The position numbers were made by a program, and so were the translations under genes. Shown here piece after piece: positions 8,882 to 17,215 of a stretch of 64,000 bases of DNA (position 1 is the first letter of the stretch; every line of letters starts with the position of its first letter). The stretch is from Proteobacteria bacterium DTSAM18. GTDB taxonomy: Bacteria; Myxococcota_A; UBA796; GCA-2862545. The notes below the pieces were generated by a model that was not told where the DNA came from, ran no database searches, and was given only the letters and a program-made list of their open reading frames with translations. The DNA lies in assembly GCA_028767165.1 (NCBI GenBank), contig JARACJ010000007.1, positions 124,001 to 188,000 of the forward strand, in the 5' to 3' direction.

Positions 8882-9043
8882 GTTTCCTCCAGAATTGGAC
8901 GTGTACTGGCTGCATGGGGCGTTGCAAAGGCCTCACGGAGACCGCCCGATGGCCAGACGAAAGCGTGACCCTGTATCCCGCCCCCCCTGTACGGCAAGGA
9001 ATCGGGCGTGAGGATCATGTAGTTGAACGAGCGTTCGAAAGGG

Positions 9044-9739
9044 TCAGACCACGCGGCTCGACAGCCAACGCTGCACCTGCCCGACGATGTCGCGGTCGGG
9101 TACCGTAGCCCAGTCGTCCAGGAAGCCCTGGTTGCCGCGGTCGGTGAGGGGATGCTTCACCGACTGCTTGAACACCTTGTAGGGCACAGTGGCTACGTGG
9201 GCGCCCGCCATGGCCGACTGGATCAGGTGGCCCGGATGACGGATGGAGGCCGCGAGCACCTGGGTGGAGATGTCGGGGTTGTTGGCGTAGATCTGCACGA
9301 TCTCCTCGATGAGATCGATGCCGGAGGCGCCGATGTCGTCGAGGCGTCCCAGGAAGGGGCTGATGTACGTGGCACCGGCGAGGGCGGCGTACAGCGCCTG
9401 GGTGGCGTTGAAGCACAGGGTGACGTTGACCTTGATGCCCTCGCTGGAGAGCACCCGGGTGGCGGCCAGGCCGGCCTCGATGAGGGGCACCTTGACCACG
9501 ACCTCCTCGTGCACCTTGGCCAGCAGGCGGCCCTCCTCGACCATGCCGTCGACATCCTGGGCGACCACCTCGGCGGAGACCGGGCCGCGCACGAGCTCGC
9601 AGATGTCGTGGACGGTCTGGAGGAAGTCGCCGCCTTCCTTGGCGATGAGGGAGGGGTTGGTGGTGACACCGGCGAGGATGCCCCAGCCGTGGATCTCGCG
9701 GATGTGATCCAGGTTGGCGCTGTCGATGAAGAGCTTCAT
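9044..9739 (-). CDS. tal: Transaldolase / fructose-6-phosphate aldolase family
   Basis: 231 residues, matching the short bacterial transaldolase/FSA subfamily, a TIM barrel in the cytosol. The start [16 protein letters not shown], the [13 protein letters not shown] motif, the Schiff-base lysine in VVVKVPLI, the [12 protein letters not shown] strand and the [11 protein letters not shown] motif are all present. It transfers a dihydroxyacetone unit between sugar phosphates in the pentose phosphate pathway; an FSA-type aldolase activity cannot be excluded. The ATG follows GAGGGGGGACC. It is the last gene of a minus-strand run that includes folK. Confidence 0.93.
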   Translation of the reverse strand: MKLFIDSANLDHIREIHGWGILAGVTTNPSLIAKEGGDFLQTVHDICELVRGPVSAEVVAQDVDGMVEEGRLLAKVHEEVVVKVPLIEAGLAATRVLSSEGIKVNVTLCFNATQALYAALAGATYISPFLGRLDDIGASGIDLIEEIVQIYANNPDISTQVLAASIRHPGHLIQSAMAGAHVATVPYKVFKQSVKHPLTDRGNQGFLDDWATVPDRDIVGQVQRWLSSRVV

Positions 9740-9757
9740 GGTCCCCCCTCAGGTTGC

Positions 9758-10243
9758 TCAGCGTGGGAGCAGGGTGCGTCGTGGGTAGATGCCGACAGGG
9801 TACATGCCCGCGGGCATCCGGTGGCCCGGCCACGCCACGGGGGCGTCGGGCCAGATCTCGCGCAAGGGATACCAGACGAAGGGCCTGTTGCCCACGCCGG
9901 GATGGGGAACGATGAGTGACGGATCGTCGCTGGTCCACGATTCCGCGACGAGGATGTCGAGATCGAGCGGACGATCGCCCCAGTATCTGGACCTGCGGCG
10001 GCCCGAGTCCTGTTCGAGTTCCCGGCACCACCCGAGCACCTCGTGGGGATCCACGTCGCACTCGTACACCGCCACGGCGTTGAGGAACGGGCGCCGGGCG
10101 GTGCCGCCCTTCATCGGCGGGGACGTGTAGAAGCGGGAGACCCGCAGCAGGCGGAAGCCGGGGCGGTCGAGTTTGTGCAGCGCGCGGATCAACGTGGCCC
10201 GCTTGTCGCCGAGGCTGCTGCCGAGACCGATGGCGAGTTTCAT
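9758..10243 (-). CDS. folK: 2-amino-4-hydroxy-6-hydroxymethyldihydropteridine pyrophosphokinase (HPPK)
   Basis: 161 residues, normal HPPK length. The enzyme moves pyrophosphate from ATP to the pterin in folate synthesis. The family signature RPLDLDILVAES, the start IGLGSSLGDKRATL, the FLNAVAVYECD strand and the IVPHPGVGNRPFVWYPL loop are all visible. It sits only 7 bp downstream of the pilin-like gene and 18 bp upstream of tal, so it is part of an operon-like run. The folate genes folA and thyA are elsewhere in the window. Confidence 0.94.
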   Translation of the reverse strand: MKLAIGLGSSLGDKRATLIRALHKLDRPGFRLLRVSRFYTSPPMKGGTARRPFLNAVAVYECDVDPHEVLGWCRELEQDSGRRRSRYWGDRPLDLDILVAESWTSDDPSLIVPHPGVGNRPFVWYPLREIWPDAPVAWPGHRMPAGMYPVGIYPRRTLLPR

Positions 10244-10250
10244 GGAGACC

Positions 10251-10673
10251 TCAGTAGACTTCCGGCTCGGTCACCCGGGTGACGGCCTGGGAGGGGGTGG
10301 CCCGGTAGTGGGCGAGCTGGCCGTCGCCGTCGACGTCGCACCAGCCTTCCACCACGAGACCGCCGGCCTGCAGGGAGACCCGGTAGGTGCCCCGGACGGG
10401 GTTCTTCGACGGCTCGTAGCCGGGCAGGGGGACGGGCTGCCAGTCATGGAGTGCGGAGGTGACCTGCCCGATGGGGACGGGGGAGGGCTGGAACACCGGC
10501 CACGTGTCGTGGTCGGCCTTGTACGCGATGGCCTGCAGGAGCAGCTCGTGCACGATGAGGGGGACCTCCTCGCGCAGCAGCTTGTGACGGGCCCGCAGGA
10601 CCCTCGGAGTGGCGTAGGCCAGGGCGACGCTCAGCAGGAGCACACCGGTGAACCACTCCCAGGGGCGGCCCAT
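10251..10673 (-). CDS. Pilin-like small membrane protein
   Basis: 140 residues. One N-terminal hydrophobic helix (WFTGVLLLSVALAYATPRV) is followed by a charged amphipathic stretch, then a C-terminal beta-rich domain ending in CDVDGDGQLAHYRATP. That ending resembles type IV pilin/pseudopilin globular domains of deltaproteobacteria. No standard prepilin cleavage motif is obvious at the very N-terminus, so a pseudopilin role is uncertain. It starts 3 bp after the stop of the CAP-like lipoprotein gene, implying coupled expression. Confidence 0.55.
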   Translation of the reverse strand: MGRPWEWFTGVLLLSVALAYATPRVLRARHKLLREEVPLIVHELLLQAIAYKADHDTWPVFQPSPVPIGQVTSALHDWQPVPLPGYEPSKNPVRGTYRVSLQAGGLVVEGWCDVDGDGQLAHYRATPSQAVTRVTEPEVY

Positions 10674-10676
10674 CGC

Positions 10677-11783
10677 TCACTCCCCGCGGAGGAGGGCGGC
10701 GGTCATGCGGATGCCCTGGACGGACAGCTCGACGTGCAGGCCGAGCAGGCCACCGTTGGGGTCGAGCAGGTCGGCGCGGCGGGTGGGATCCCACACCCAG
10801 GTGTCGATGCAGTTCTCCACCGTGGTGTCGCGGCACTCCCAGATCACGGCCTTGCGGGGATCGTAGCCCACGCCCTGGATGATCTGCACGGACCGCTGGG
10901 GACCCTCGGAGGTCCAGGCACGGGCGGCGGCGTCCATCAGCGGGTCGTCGGACCAGGGCGCCAGGTAGTACATCTTGCGGATCTCGGTGAGCAGCGCCCG
11001 GGCACGGCGGCCGGCGGAGGCTGCATCCACCACGTCGATGGCGTCGGCGTTGTCGAGCAGCTTGGTGCCGGGGCTCTCGATGCCCACGTAGATGGGGAAG
11101 CGGGCGAGCTCCTCGCCATCCTTGTGCACGTAGGCCAGCCACTCGCCGGTGGTGGACAGCACGAGGTCGGTGGGCTTGCTCAGGGCGCCCTCGGTGACCT
11201 CGCCGGCGGGATCGGCGAGCTGGTAGGTGGCGCCGGCCACCTCGGGCAGGCGGAACCGGTTGCCCACGGAGGTGACCCGGGGCTGGATGCCGAGGTCGAT
11301 CTGCGGCTGGCCCCAGATGGCCACCCACACATCCGACTTCTCGCCGCGGGAACGCACGAGCGCCATGGGGGCGTCTTCCGGGAGGCTCTCGAGCCAGTTG
11401 ATGACGTCGGGACCGGGTGGGCCGGCCTGCACGCCGTGCCAGGAGCGGGCCTCGAGGGCGGGGTACATGTAGCCGCCCTGCCACAGCGCCTCGCGCAGGG
11501 ACCAGCGATCGACGGAGCCCTGGTTCTCGGAGAGGTCGAGGGCGAGGGATGCGGCCGCCGCGGCGAGGTTGAGGTTGTAGTTCTTGCCGTCGGTGAGCGC
11601 GGCGATCACCGGGTCGAGGGGAGTGCCCCGGGCGGACATGTAGGACTGCGCCGAGGGAGCGGGCAGGGTGGGCACGACGGCGTAGTCGAGGGTGGCCGCG
11701 CGCTCGGCGAAGGTCATGGGGGCCTGCTTGGGCTGGCAGCCCAGGGCAAGCATCGTGATCAGTGCGGCTGGCAGTCGGATCAT
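10677..11783 (-). CDS. Lipoprotein with a C-terminal CAP/SCP-like domain
   Basis: 368 residues with a lipobox ending at Cys16 (TMLALGC). A middle beta-rich region carries WVAIWGQPQIDLGIQPRV. The last 110 residues resemble a CAP (SCP/PR-1) fold: a helix with an expected A-LLTEIRK pattern, DPLMDAAARAW, then WVWDPTRRADLLDPNGG leading into GLHVELSVQG, as in the usual W-S-P-x-HR-xLLDP region. The usual catalytic-type His is replaced by Arg (TRRADLLDP), so it may be a degenerate member. It is probably anchored in the envelope. The gene is upstream of the pilin-like and folK genes. Confidence 0.55.
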   Translation of the reverse strand: MIRLPAALITMLALGCQPKQAPMTFAERAATLDYAVVPTLPAPSAQSYMSARGTPLDPVIAALTDGKNYNLNLAAAAASLALDLSENQGSVDRWSLREALWQGGYMYPALEARSWHGVQAGPPGPDVINWLESLPEDAPMALVRSRGEKSDVWVAIWGQPQIDLGIQPRVTSVGNRFRLPEVAGATYQLADPAGEVTEGALSKPTDLVLSTTGEWLAYVHKDGEELARFPIYVGIESPGTKLLDNADAIDVVDAASAGRRARALLTEIRKMYYLAPWSDDPLMDAAARAWTSEGPQRSVQIIQGVGYDPRKAVIWECRDTTVENCIDTWVWDPTRRADLLDPNGGLLGLHVELSVQGIRMTAALLRGE

Positions 11784-11909
11784 CGGACGTGTTCCTCCGC
11801 GCTCAGGAGAGCAAGGAGGATGCCATTAGTCCACCGCAACGCTGGAGGCACCTGCACTGACAGAGATTCACCAGGGCGCCCACGAGGCCGGTGCCACCCT
11901 GACAGGGTG

Positions 11910-12359
11910 TCACTTCATGGCGAGGCCCAGGGAGGCGGAGCCATCGCCCGCCCGCTCGGGGAACCGCAGGACGATCACGAGCTCCTGCTGGGTGGCCACC
12001 CGGACCTCCATCGTGGCCTCCTTGCCGCCGCGGCTCAAGGCGTTCCGCGCCTGGGGACCGATGTCCGGAGGGTTCGAGGGATCGGAGCCCGTCACCTGGA
12101 TGGACGGGTAGCCGAGGTCGTGGTCCGCGCAGGCGTGGATCATGTAGGAGACGTCCGGTCGGGCCTCCACACGCATCTTCAGCTCGCCATCCTCGCCCTC
12201 CTCCAGGGTTCGCAGGCCGTGGGAGGAGTAGCCGCGGGCCAACAGGTCCCACACCTGCTCCCGTGCGCAGTAGCGGGTCGCGTCCTCGGACAGGTCCTCG
12301 TCGGCGAAGGCGGTGGTGGCGAGCAGGCTGCTGGCCACCCAACTGAGCAGATGACGCAT
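11910..12359 (-). CDS. Secreted protein of unknown function
   Basis: 149 residues from ATG at 12359 (preceded by TGGAGCGCCC). The N-terminus MRHLLSWVASSLLATTAFA is a typical signal peptide with an A-x-A type cleavage site before DEDLSEDA. The mature protein is mainly beta, with two Cys (TRYCAREQ and IHACADHD) that could form a disulfide. No family is recognised. It is divergent from the gene starting at 12570, with 210 bp between them for both promoters. Confidence 0.65.
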   Translation of the reverse strand: MRHLLSWVASSLLATTAFADEDLSEDATRYCAREQVWDLLARGYSSHGLRTLEEGEDGELKMRVEARPDVSYMIHACADHDLGYPSIQVTGSDPSNPPDIGPQARNALSRGGKEATMEVRVATQQELVIVLRFPERAGDGSASLGLAMK

Positions 12360-12569
12360 GGGCGCTCCAGGGGCGGGTCTTCGTGGCCAGCGGTTGGCGG
12401 CCGGCATCCTGGGGGATCGCCAGGAGAGCCGCCGTGCCCGATGGGGAAGACTGCGAAGCCTCGTCACGGAGAGCGCACGAGGCCTTGGCGCCCTTCCTCA
12501 GGTGGCTAGGGTGACGACCGACGTGGGACCTGTCAGGATAGGGGTACCCGACCCGAACGGAGGTGGACG

Positions 12570-13055
12570 ATGGCGAGCGAAGCGCTGGAGCAGGCCAAGG
12601 CGCTGCTGGAGAAGATGAAGGCAGCAGATTGGGAGGCCCGCGAGGCACTGAAGGACGAGCTCGCCGCGATGGCCACGCCGGAGTCGGGCGTGCCCGCCTT
12701 CCTGGAGTCGGTGCTCAAGGAGCTGCCGCTCGAGGTCCGGTGGGACGTGCAGGAGATCCTCGAGGCGCTGGCGCCCCCGCCGGTGGAGGAGCCCGAGGAA
12801 GAGGAGGAGGAGGAGCTCGACGACCCGAACGCCCCCCTGCGCATGAGCGACCTCGACGAGGTCTACGCCGACCCCCGCGGCCTCGCGCTGTACGTCGACA
12901 AGCGCACCCGCACCCGCTGGTTCGCACAGCAGATCGACCCCCGCACCGGCCAGCCGGTCATGATGGAGGTCCCGCCCGATCAGGTCGACCAGATCAAGAT
13001 GCAGCTGCAGGGCAGCCCCTACTGGCGCATCGGCGCCGGGGTCCAGAACGGATGA
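12570..13055 (+). CDS. Acidic cytosolic protein of unknown function
   Basis: 161 residues from ATG at 12570, preceded by GGAGGTGGACG. An N-terminal helix-rich part (EALEQAKALLEKMKAADWEA) is followed by a run of Glu (PVEEPEEEEEEELDD), then a small C-terminal domain with LYVDKRTRTRWFAQQIDP. It has no signal peptide or membrane segment. The last four bases overlap the next start codon (ATGA), so the two are translationally coupled. I do not know the family. Confidence 0.65.
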   Translation: MASEALEQAKALLEKMKAADWEAREALKDELAAMATPESGVPAFLESVLKELPLEVRWDVQEILEALAPPPVEEPEEEEEEELDDPNAPLRMSDLDEVYADPRGLALYVDKRTRTRWFAQQIDPRTGQPVMMEVPPDQVDQIKMQLQGSPYWRIGAGVQNG

Positions 13056-13873
13056 GCCGTCTGCTGCTGATGGCCGCGCTGCTCATGGGCTGCGGCAAGA
13101 AGGAAGTCCTGTGTCCCACCATCGACGACGTGCTGTACGGCGAGGGCGAGGACGCGATCACCTGTGAGGAAGCCTGGCAGGGGGAGCGCTACATCGAGGC
13201 CCTGGCCGCGCGGCCGCTCAACACCCTGGAGGAGCAGCGGGTGGTCGAGGAGCTGCACCGTCAGGCCAGGAAGGACGCCGCGGGCACCAAGGCACGGCTG
13301 GCCAGGGCCCGTGCGCTGGTCGACGGGCTCAAGTCCGGGTCGCCCTGGCGTGCTCAGGCCAAGGTCCGTGCCGACGCCCTGTACGACGCCTTCGAGACCG
13401 GCGGGCTGTGGCCCAAGGACCAGTTCGAGCGGTACTACGGGATCCTCAAACGCGCCATCGCCGTGTGGAAGGTCCACGAGCCGTCGAAGCTCGCCATCGG
13501 TGAGATGGACATCGAGGCGTGGATCCGGTACGCCAGCCTGTGCCGCGAGGTGCAGGGCGGTGGCGTGCTGAACGTCTCCATCGGCGACCGCGTGGGCGTG
13601 TACCGCACCATCACGGACCGCTTCGAGTCGGCGACGCGGGACGACCAGGTGGCCATGCTCGGACTGGCCAGCTTCTGGCAGGGCGCCACGGAGAACTGGC
13701 AGTTCGCGGGCTACGACGCCCAGCAGGAGTGGATCAAGGCGGCACCGCTCCCCCAGGCCATGGAAGGCACCTCGGTGGACTACATCCAGGCCATCATGGG
13801 AGGTGATGTGGCGCGTCACGTGGAGGTCCTGCACGACAAGCTCGGCCCTCTACGGTTCAACCCTCCGCTGTGA
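13052..13873 (+). CDS. Lipoprotein of unknown function
   Basis: 273 residues, with the start overlapping the preceding stop (ATGA). The lipobox ends at Cys14 (ALLMGC). The mature part begins with a segment holding two Cys (VLCPTIDD and AITCEEAW) and is otherwise helical, with LEEQRVVEELHRQARKDAAG. The C-terminal half contains VLNVSIGDRVGVYRTI and ends NPPL. No enzyme motif is seen. Coupling to the acidic cytosolic protein upstream suggests the two act together. Confidence 0.65.
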   Translation: MSRLLLMAALLMGCGKKEVLCPTIDDVLYGEGEDAITCEEAWQGERYIEALAARPLNTLEEQRVVEELHRQARKDAAGTKARLARARALVDGLKSGSPWRAQAKVRADALYDAFETGGLWPKDQFERYYGILKRAIAVWKVHEPSKLAIGEMDIEAWIRYASLCREVQGGGVLNVSIGDRVGVYRTITDRFESATRDDQVAMLGLASFWQGATENWQFAGYDAQQEWIKAAPLPQAMEGTSVDYIQAIMGGDVARHVEVLHDKLGPLRFNPPL

Positions 13874-13938
13874 TCGCGAGGCTTGCAACAACCGGAGTTC
13901 GTGCCGATGGGGCATGATGTCGGGGTGTCGGGGGCGCG

Positions 13939-14919
13939 GTGAGCCACAACAGCGAAGAACGCAGGACCAGCAGGTACCTCAACAGCGTGTGGCTGTTCTG
14001 GGTGCTCGCCAGTGGCATCGTGGGGCTCAGCGTCGGGGTCACCCGTGGGCTCACGATGCAGGAGCGGTCGCTCCCCACCTGGACCCTCGTGGGGGTCGGC
14101 GTAGGGGTGGTCGTCGGCTTCCTCGCGATGTCGATCGCGGGGAGGCGGGAGCGTCCCGGTCGGCGATCGGTCCACCTGATGGCCCCCATCGGCCTGGCGC
14201 TGCCGGCCGTGTGCTGGGCGGGTGTGGTGGTGTCCCTGCACGTGGGCAGCGTGTTGCCGGCCATCGGCGCGGTGGGCCTCGGTCTGGTGCTGATGAACGT
14301 CGCCCGACGGGCCTACGCGGAGGACATCCTGCACACGGGCGTCCATGCCTGGCACGCCGGCCGTCACCGGGTGGCGGTGCAGACCCTCGAGGCGGCGGTG
14401 GAGGCCAAGGCGCTGGTGCCGGCGCCCATGCGTGCCCACGCGTGCTTCACCCTGGGCCTGATCGCCCTGGCCGACGAGGATCTGGAGCGGGCGGAAGGCT
14501 GGCTGTTGCGGGTGCCCGGACACGGGCGCACGGCGCAGCAGGCACGGGTGTCGCTGGCCCTCGTGCAGGCGCTGCGGGGCCGCATCGAGTCCGCCCAGCG
14601 GTCCGTGTCGTCCCTCGACTTCCGCGAGGGCGGTGAGACGGTGCGGCACAAGGCCGACGGCGTGCGCCTGCTGATCGTGCTGCGGGAGCAGGGCGTGCAG
14701 GCGGCACGCGACCTGGCGGAGCGCACGCTGCGGGATCGGTCGAGTGCCCTGCAGGTGGGGCTGACCGCCTGGCTGCGGTGGCGTGACGGCGACGTCGAGG
14801 AGGCGCTGTTCCTGCTCGAGCCGAACAACATGCTGCGGGTGCGCCACAGCGAGCTCGTCCACCTCGTCCCCGAGATGGGGGAGGTGGTGGCCATGGCCGA
14901 GGCCGCGCGGGCGGGCTGA
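13939..14919 (+). CDS. Four-helix membrane protein with TPR-like C-terminal domain
   Basis: 326 residues from GTG at 13939. There are four hydrophobic segments within about the first 120 residues (WLFWVLASGIVGLSVGV, LVGVGVGVVVGFLAM, MAPIGLALPAVCWAGVV, LPAIGAVGLGLVLMNVA). These are followed by about 200 helical residues with TPR-like spacing, such as HAGRHRVAVQTLEAAVEA and ALADEDLERAEGWLL. It is probably an inner-membrane scaffold with a cytosolic repeat domain. No catalytic motif is present. Confidence 0.65.
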   Translation: MSHNSEERRTSRYLNSVWLFWVLASGIVGLSVGVTRGLTMQERSLPTWTLVGVGVGVVVGFLAMSIAGRRERPGRRSVHLMAPIGLALPAVCWAGVVVSLHVGSVLPAIGAVGLGLVLMNVARRAYAEDILHTGVHAWHAGRHRVAVQTLEAAVEAKALVPAPMRAHACFTLGLIALADEDLERAEGWLLRVPGHGRTAQQARVSLALVQALRGRIESAQRSVSSLDFREGGETVRHKADGVRLLIVLREQGVQAARDLAERTLRDRSSALQVGLTAWLRWRDGDVEEALFLLEPNNMLRVRHSELVHLVPEMGEVVAMAEAARAG

Positions 14920-15016
14920 GGCACCGCGAAGGATGGGGCGCGACCTCCGGGCGTGGCCGGGTGGTGTGACGTGCCGGGCCGCGTGTCGGCTGCCGGTCGG
15001 TTCGCACCAAGAAGCA

Positions 15017-15048
15017 AAACGCCGCGGCACCCAGGGGGTGCCGCGGCG
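15017..15048 (-). terminator. Terminator of rpsD
   Basis: A perfect 13-bp GC stem (15020-15032 with 15036-15048) and a 3-nt loop, followed on the minus strand by TTTTGCTTC, about 20 bp after the rpsD stop. This is the strongest intrinsic terminator in the window. Confidence 0.85.
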
Positions 15049-15069
15049 AAAAAGCCTCGAGAGATGAGA

Positions 15070-15687
15070 TCAGAGCTTCTGCGAGTAGAACTCGATGATA
15101 GCGTTCTCGTTCAGCTCGAACGGGAAATCGCCGCGCTCGGGGGCGGAGGTGAGCTTGCCGGTTGCCTTTGCCGGATCGAACTCCAACCATGCCGGACGAG
15201 TACGGGAGGCAGATGCCTCCAGGTTGGCCTGAACGAAGGCCTTACCCTTGGACTTCTCGCGAATGGAAATCTCCATGCCGGGCTTCACGTGGAAGGAGGG
15301 ACGGTCAACACGGTGACCATCGACCATCACGTGACCATGCACCACCAGCTGACGAGCAGCGGGAATGGTAGCGGCCAGGCCGAGACGCCAGACGAGGTTG
15401 TCCAGACGGGACTCGAGCAGCATGACGAGGTTCAGACCAGCAGCTCCCTTCATCCGAGAGGCACGCTTGACGTAGCTCTGGAACTGCTTCTCGAGGAGAC
15501 CGAAGTGCCAACGCGCCTTCTGCTTCTCCTGGAGGCGCACCTTGAAGTCCGAGGGCTTCGAACGACGTGCGGTGCCATGCACTCCGGGGGGGTAGGGGCG
15601 CTTCAGAACGCCGGCGGTGGTCAGTCCGGGGAGGACCGTGCCAACGGCGCGACACTTCTTCAGTCGGGGTCCACGATACCTTGCCAT
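15070..15687 (-). CDS. rpsD: 30S ribosomal protein S4
   Basis: 205 residues, the standard S4 length. S4 is a primary 16S rRNA binder. It begins MARYRGPRLKKCRAVG and contains the S4-type RNA-binding domain (ESRLDNLVWRLGLAATIPAA, RQLVVHGHVMVDG) and a conserved basic C-terminus. It is separated from the usual alpha-operon neighbours (S13, S11, rpoA, L17) and instead follows rpmG by 47 bp. A strong terminator follows. Confidence 0.97.
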   Translation of the reverse strand: MARYRGPRLKKCRAVGTVLPGLTTAGVLKRPYPPGVHGTARRSKPSDFKVRLQEKQKARWHFGLLEKQFQSYVKRASRMKGAAGLNLVMLLESRLDNLVWRLGLAATIPAARQLVVHGHVMVDGHRVDRPSFHVKPGMEISIREKSKGKAFVQANLEASASRTRPAWLEFDPAKATGKLTSAPERGDFPFELNENAIIEFYSQKL

Positions 15688-15734
15688 GATGGCTATCCTT
15701 TTACTGAGCGACGAGCAGATGCCCGACGGTCAAA

Positions 15735-15923
15735 TCACTTGATCTCGCGGTGCAGCGTGTAGCGACGGAGGTACGGGTTGTACTTCCGCAGCTCGAGCCG
15801 CGCCGGGGTGTTCTTCTTGTTCTTCGTGGTCGTGTAGCGGCTCATGCCAGGCACGCCGGAGGCACGCTGCTCGGTGCACTCCAGGTGGATGACGTTGCGC
15901 GCCAGATTCTTCTTCTTGGCCAC
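15735..15923 (-). CDS. rpmG: 50S ribosomal protein L33, cysteine-free type
   Basis: 62 residues. The start is GTG at 15923, chosen because GGAGG stands 5 nt upstream and the protein then begins with [10 protein letters not shown] like other L33 proteins. The L33 core [20 protein letters not shown] and the end YTLHREIK are clear. The two CxxC zinc pairs of the C+ form are missing: one Cys remains in LECTEQ and the second pair is NPYL. This is the zinc-independent C- form. It is co-directional with rpsD. Confidence 0.93.
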   Translation of the reverse strand: MAKKKNLARNVIHLECTEQRASGVPGMSRYTTTKNKKNTPARLELRKYNPYLRRYTLHREIK

Positions 15924-16023
15924 GATGTCCTCCGAAAGGCTTTTTACGGGAGCCACGCCAATACCCCACTACGAGGCATGGGCATGGCAGCGCCGAGGCG
16001 CATATCCACCTGAAGCCCGGCTG

Positions 16024-17193
16024 TCAATGCTTCGGGGAAGGCGCGTACCCGCCGGCGGCCCTGGCCACCTCCTCGCGGATGCGGCGGGCGGCGAACGTGA
16101 TGTCCTCGAGGCTGGTGTCGCGGCCGAGGCCCATCCGCAGGGCCCGCAGGGCGCGCTCCTCGGAGATACCCATCGCGAGGAGCACATGGCTCGGACGGGG
16201 GTTGGCGGAGCTGCAGGCCGAGCCGGCGGAGCAGGCCACGTCGAACAGGCCCTTGATGAGCTCGGTGGAGCGGATGGCCGGGAAGGTGACGTGCAGGTTG
16301 TGGGGCAGCACGCCCTCGGTGGGAGAGGAGCGCTCGATGCCGTCGATGGAGGACAGCAGCTCCCACAGGTGGTCACGGCGGCTCGCCACCTCGTGCCACA
16401 CACCGGCCTGCAGATCCCGACCGGCGGCCTCGCAGGCGGCCCCGAAGCCGACGATGAGGGGCACAGACAGGGTGCCGCTGCGGATGCCCCGCTCCTGGCC
16501 GCCGCCGAACTGCAGGGGCTGCAGGCTGACGCGCGGGCGTCCGGGGCGCAGGTACAGCGCGCCGATGCCCTTGGGGCCGTACATCTTGTGGGCGGTGAAG
16601 CTCATGAGGTCGGCGCCGAGGGCCTGGACGTCGACCGGGATCTTGCCGACGGCCTGGGAGGCGTCGACGTGGACGAGCACGCCGGCCTCGTGGCACAGCG
16701 CGATGATCTCGACCACGGGCTGCAGCGTGCCGACCTCGTTGTTGGCCCACAGCAGGGTGACGAGGCGGGTGTGATCCGTCAGTGCATCCTTCACGGCGGC
16801 TGGATCCACCCTGCCGTGTCGATCCACACCGAGCACGGTGGTCTGCACACCCTCATCCTTCAAGTGCGCCACCGGATCCAGCACGGCCTTGTGGCTGGTG
16901 GCCACCGTGATGACGTGGTGGGGGCCGTCGCCGAGACCTCGCACCAGGCCGAGGATGGCGAGGTTGTTGGCCTCCGTGGCGCCGGAGGTGAACAGGATGT
17001 TCCGCGGTTGGGTGCCGATCAGCTTCGCCACCTGCTCCCGGGCGACCTTGACGGCCACCTCGGCCCGGCGACCCCACGCGTGCTGGTTGGATCCGGCATT
17101 GCCGAAGTGCTCGGTGAAGTAGGGGACCATCGCATCGACCACCTCGGGCAGGCAGGGGGTGGTCGCGTGGTGGTCGAGGTACAGGCGCTTCAT
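16024..17193 (-). CDS. Cysteine desulfurase (IscS/NifS class V aminotransferase family)
   Basis: 389 residues, the usual length. A PLP enzyme that removes sulfur from L-cysteine for Fe-S cluster or thiolation pathways. It starts MKRLYLDHHATTP, has the FTSGATEANNLAI phosphate-binding loop, a His in VATSHKAVLDP, the PLP lysine in SFTAHKMYGPKGIGALY, RPGRPRVSLQPLQFGGGQE, and the mobile-loop active Cys in AGSACSSANPRPS. The loop is of the short SSANPRPSHVL kind. No iscU/iscA neighbours are present, so the sulfur acceptor is unknown. ATG at 17193 follows GAGGATCCCCC. Confidence 0.92.
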   Translation of the reverse strand: MKRLYLDHHATTPCLPEVVDAMVPYFTEHFGNAGSNQHAWGRRAEVAVKVAREQVAKLIGTQPRNILFTSGATEANNLAILGLVRGLGDGPHHVITVATSHKAVLDPVAHLKDEGVQTTVLGVDRHGRVDPAAVKDALTDHTRLVTLLWANNEVGTLQPVVEIIALCHEAGVLVHVDASQAVGKIPVDVQALGADLMSFTAHKMYGPKGIGALYLRPGRPRVSLQPLQFGGGQERGIRSGTLSVPLIVGFGAACEAAGRDLQAGVWHEVASRRDHLWELLSSIDGIERSSPTEGVLPHNLHVTFPAIRSTELIKGLFDVACSAGSACSSANPRPSHVLLAMGISEERALRALRMGLGRDTSLEDITFAARRIREEVARAAGGYAPSPKH

Positions 17194-17215
17194 GGGGGAT
17201 CCTCGTGCTGGCCGC

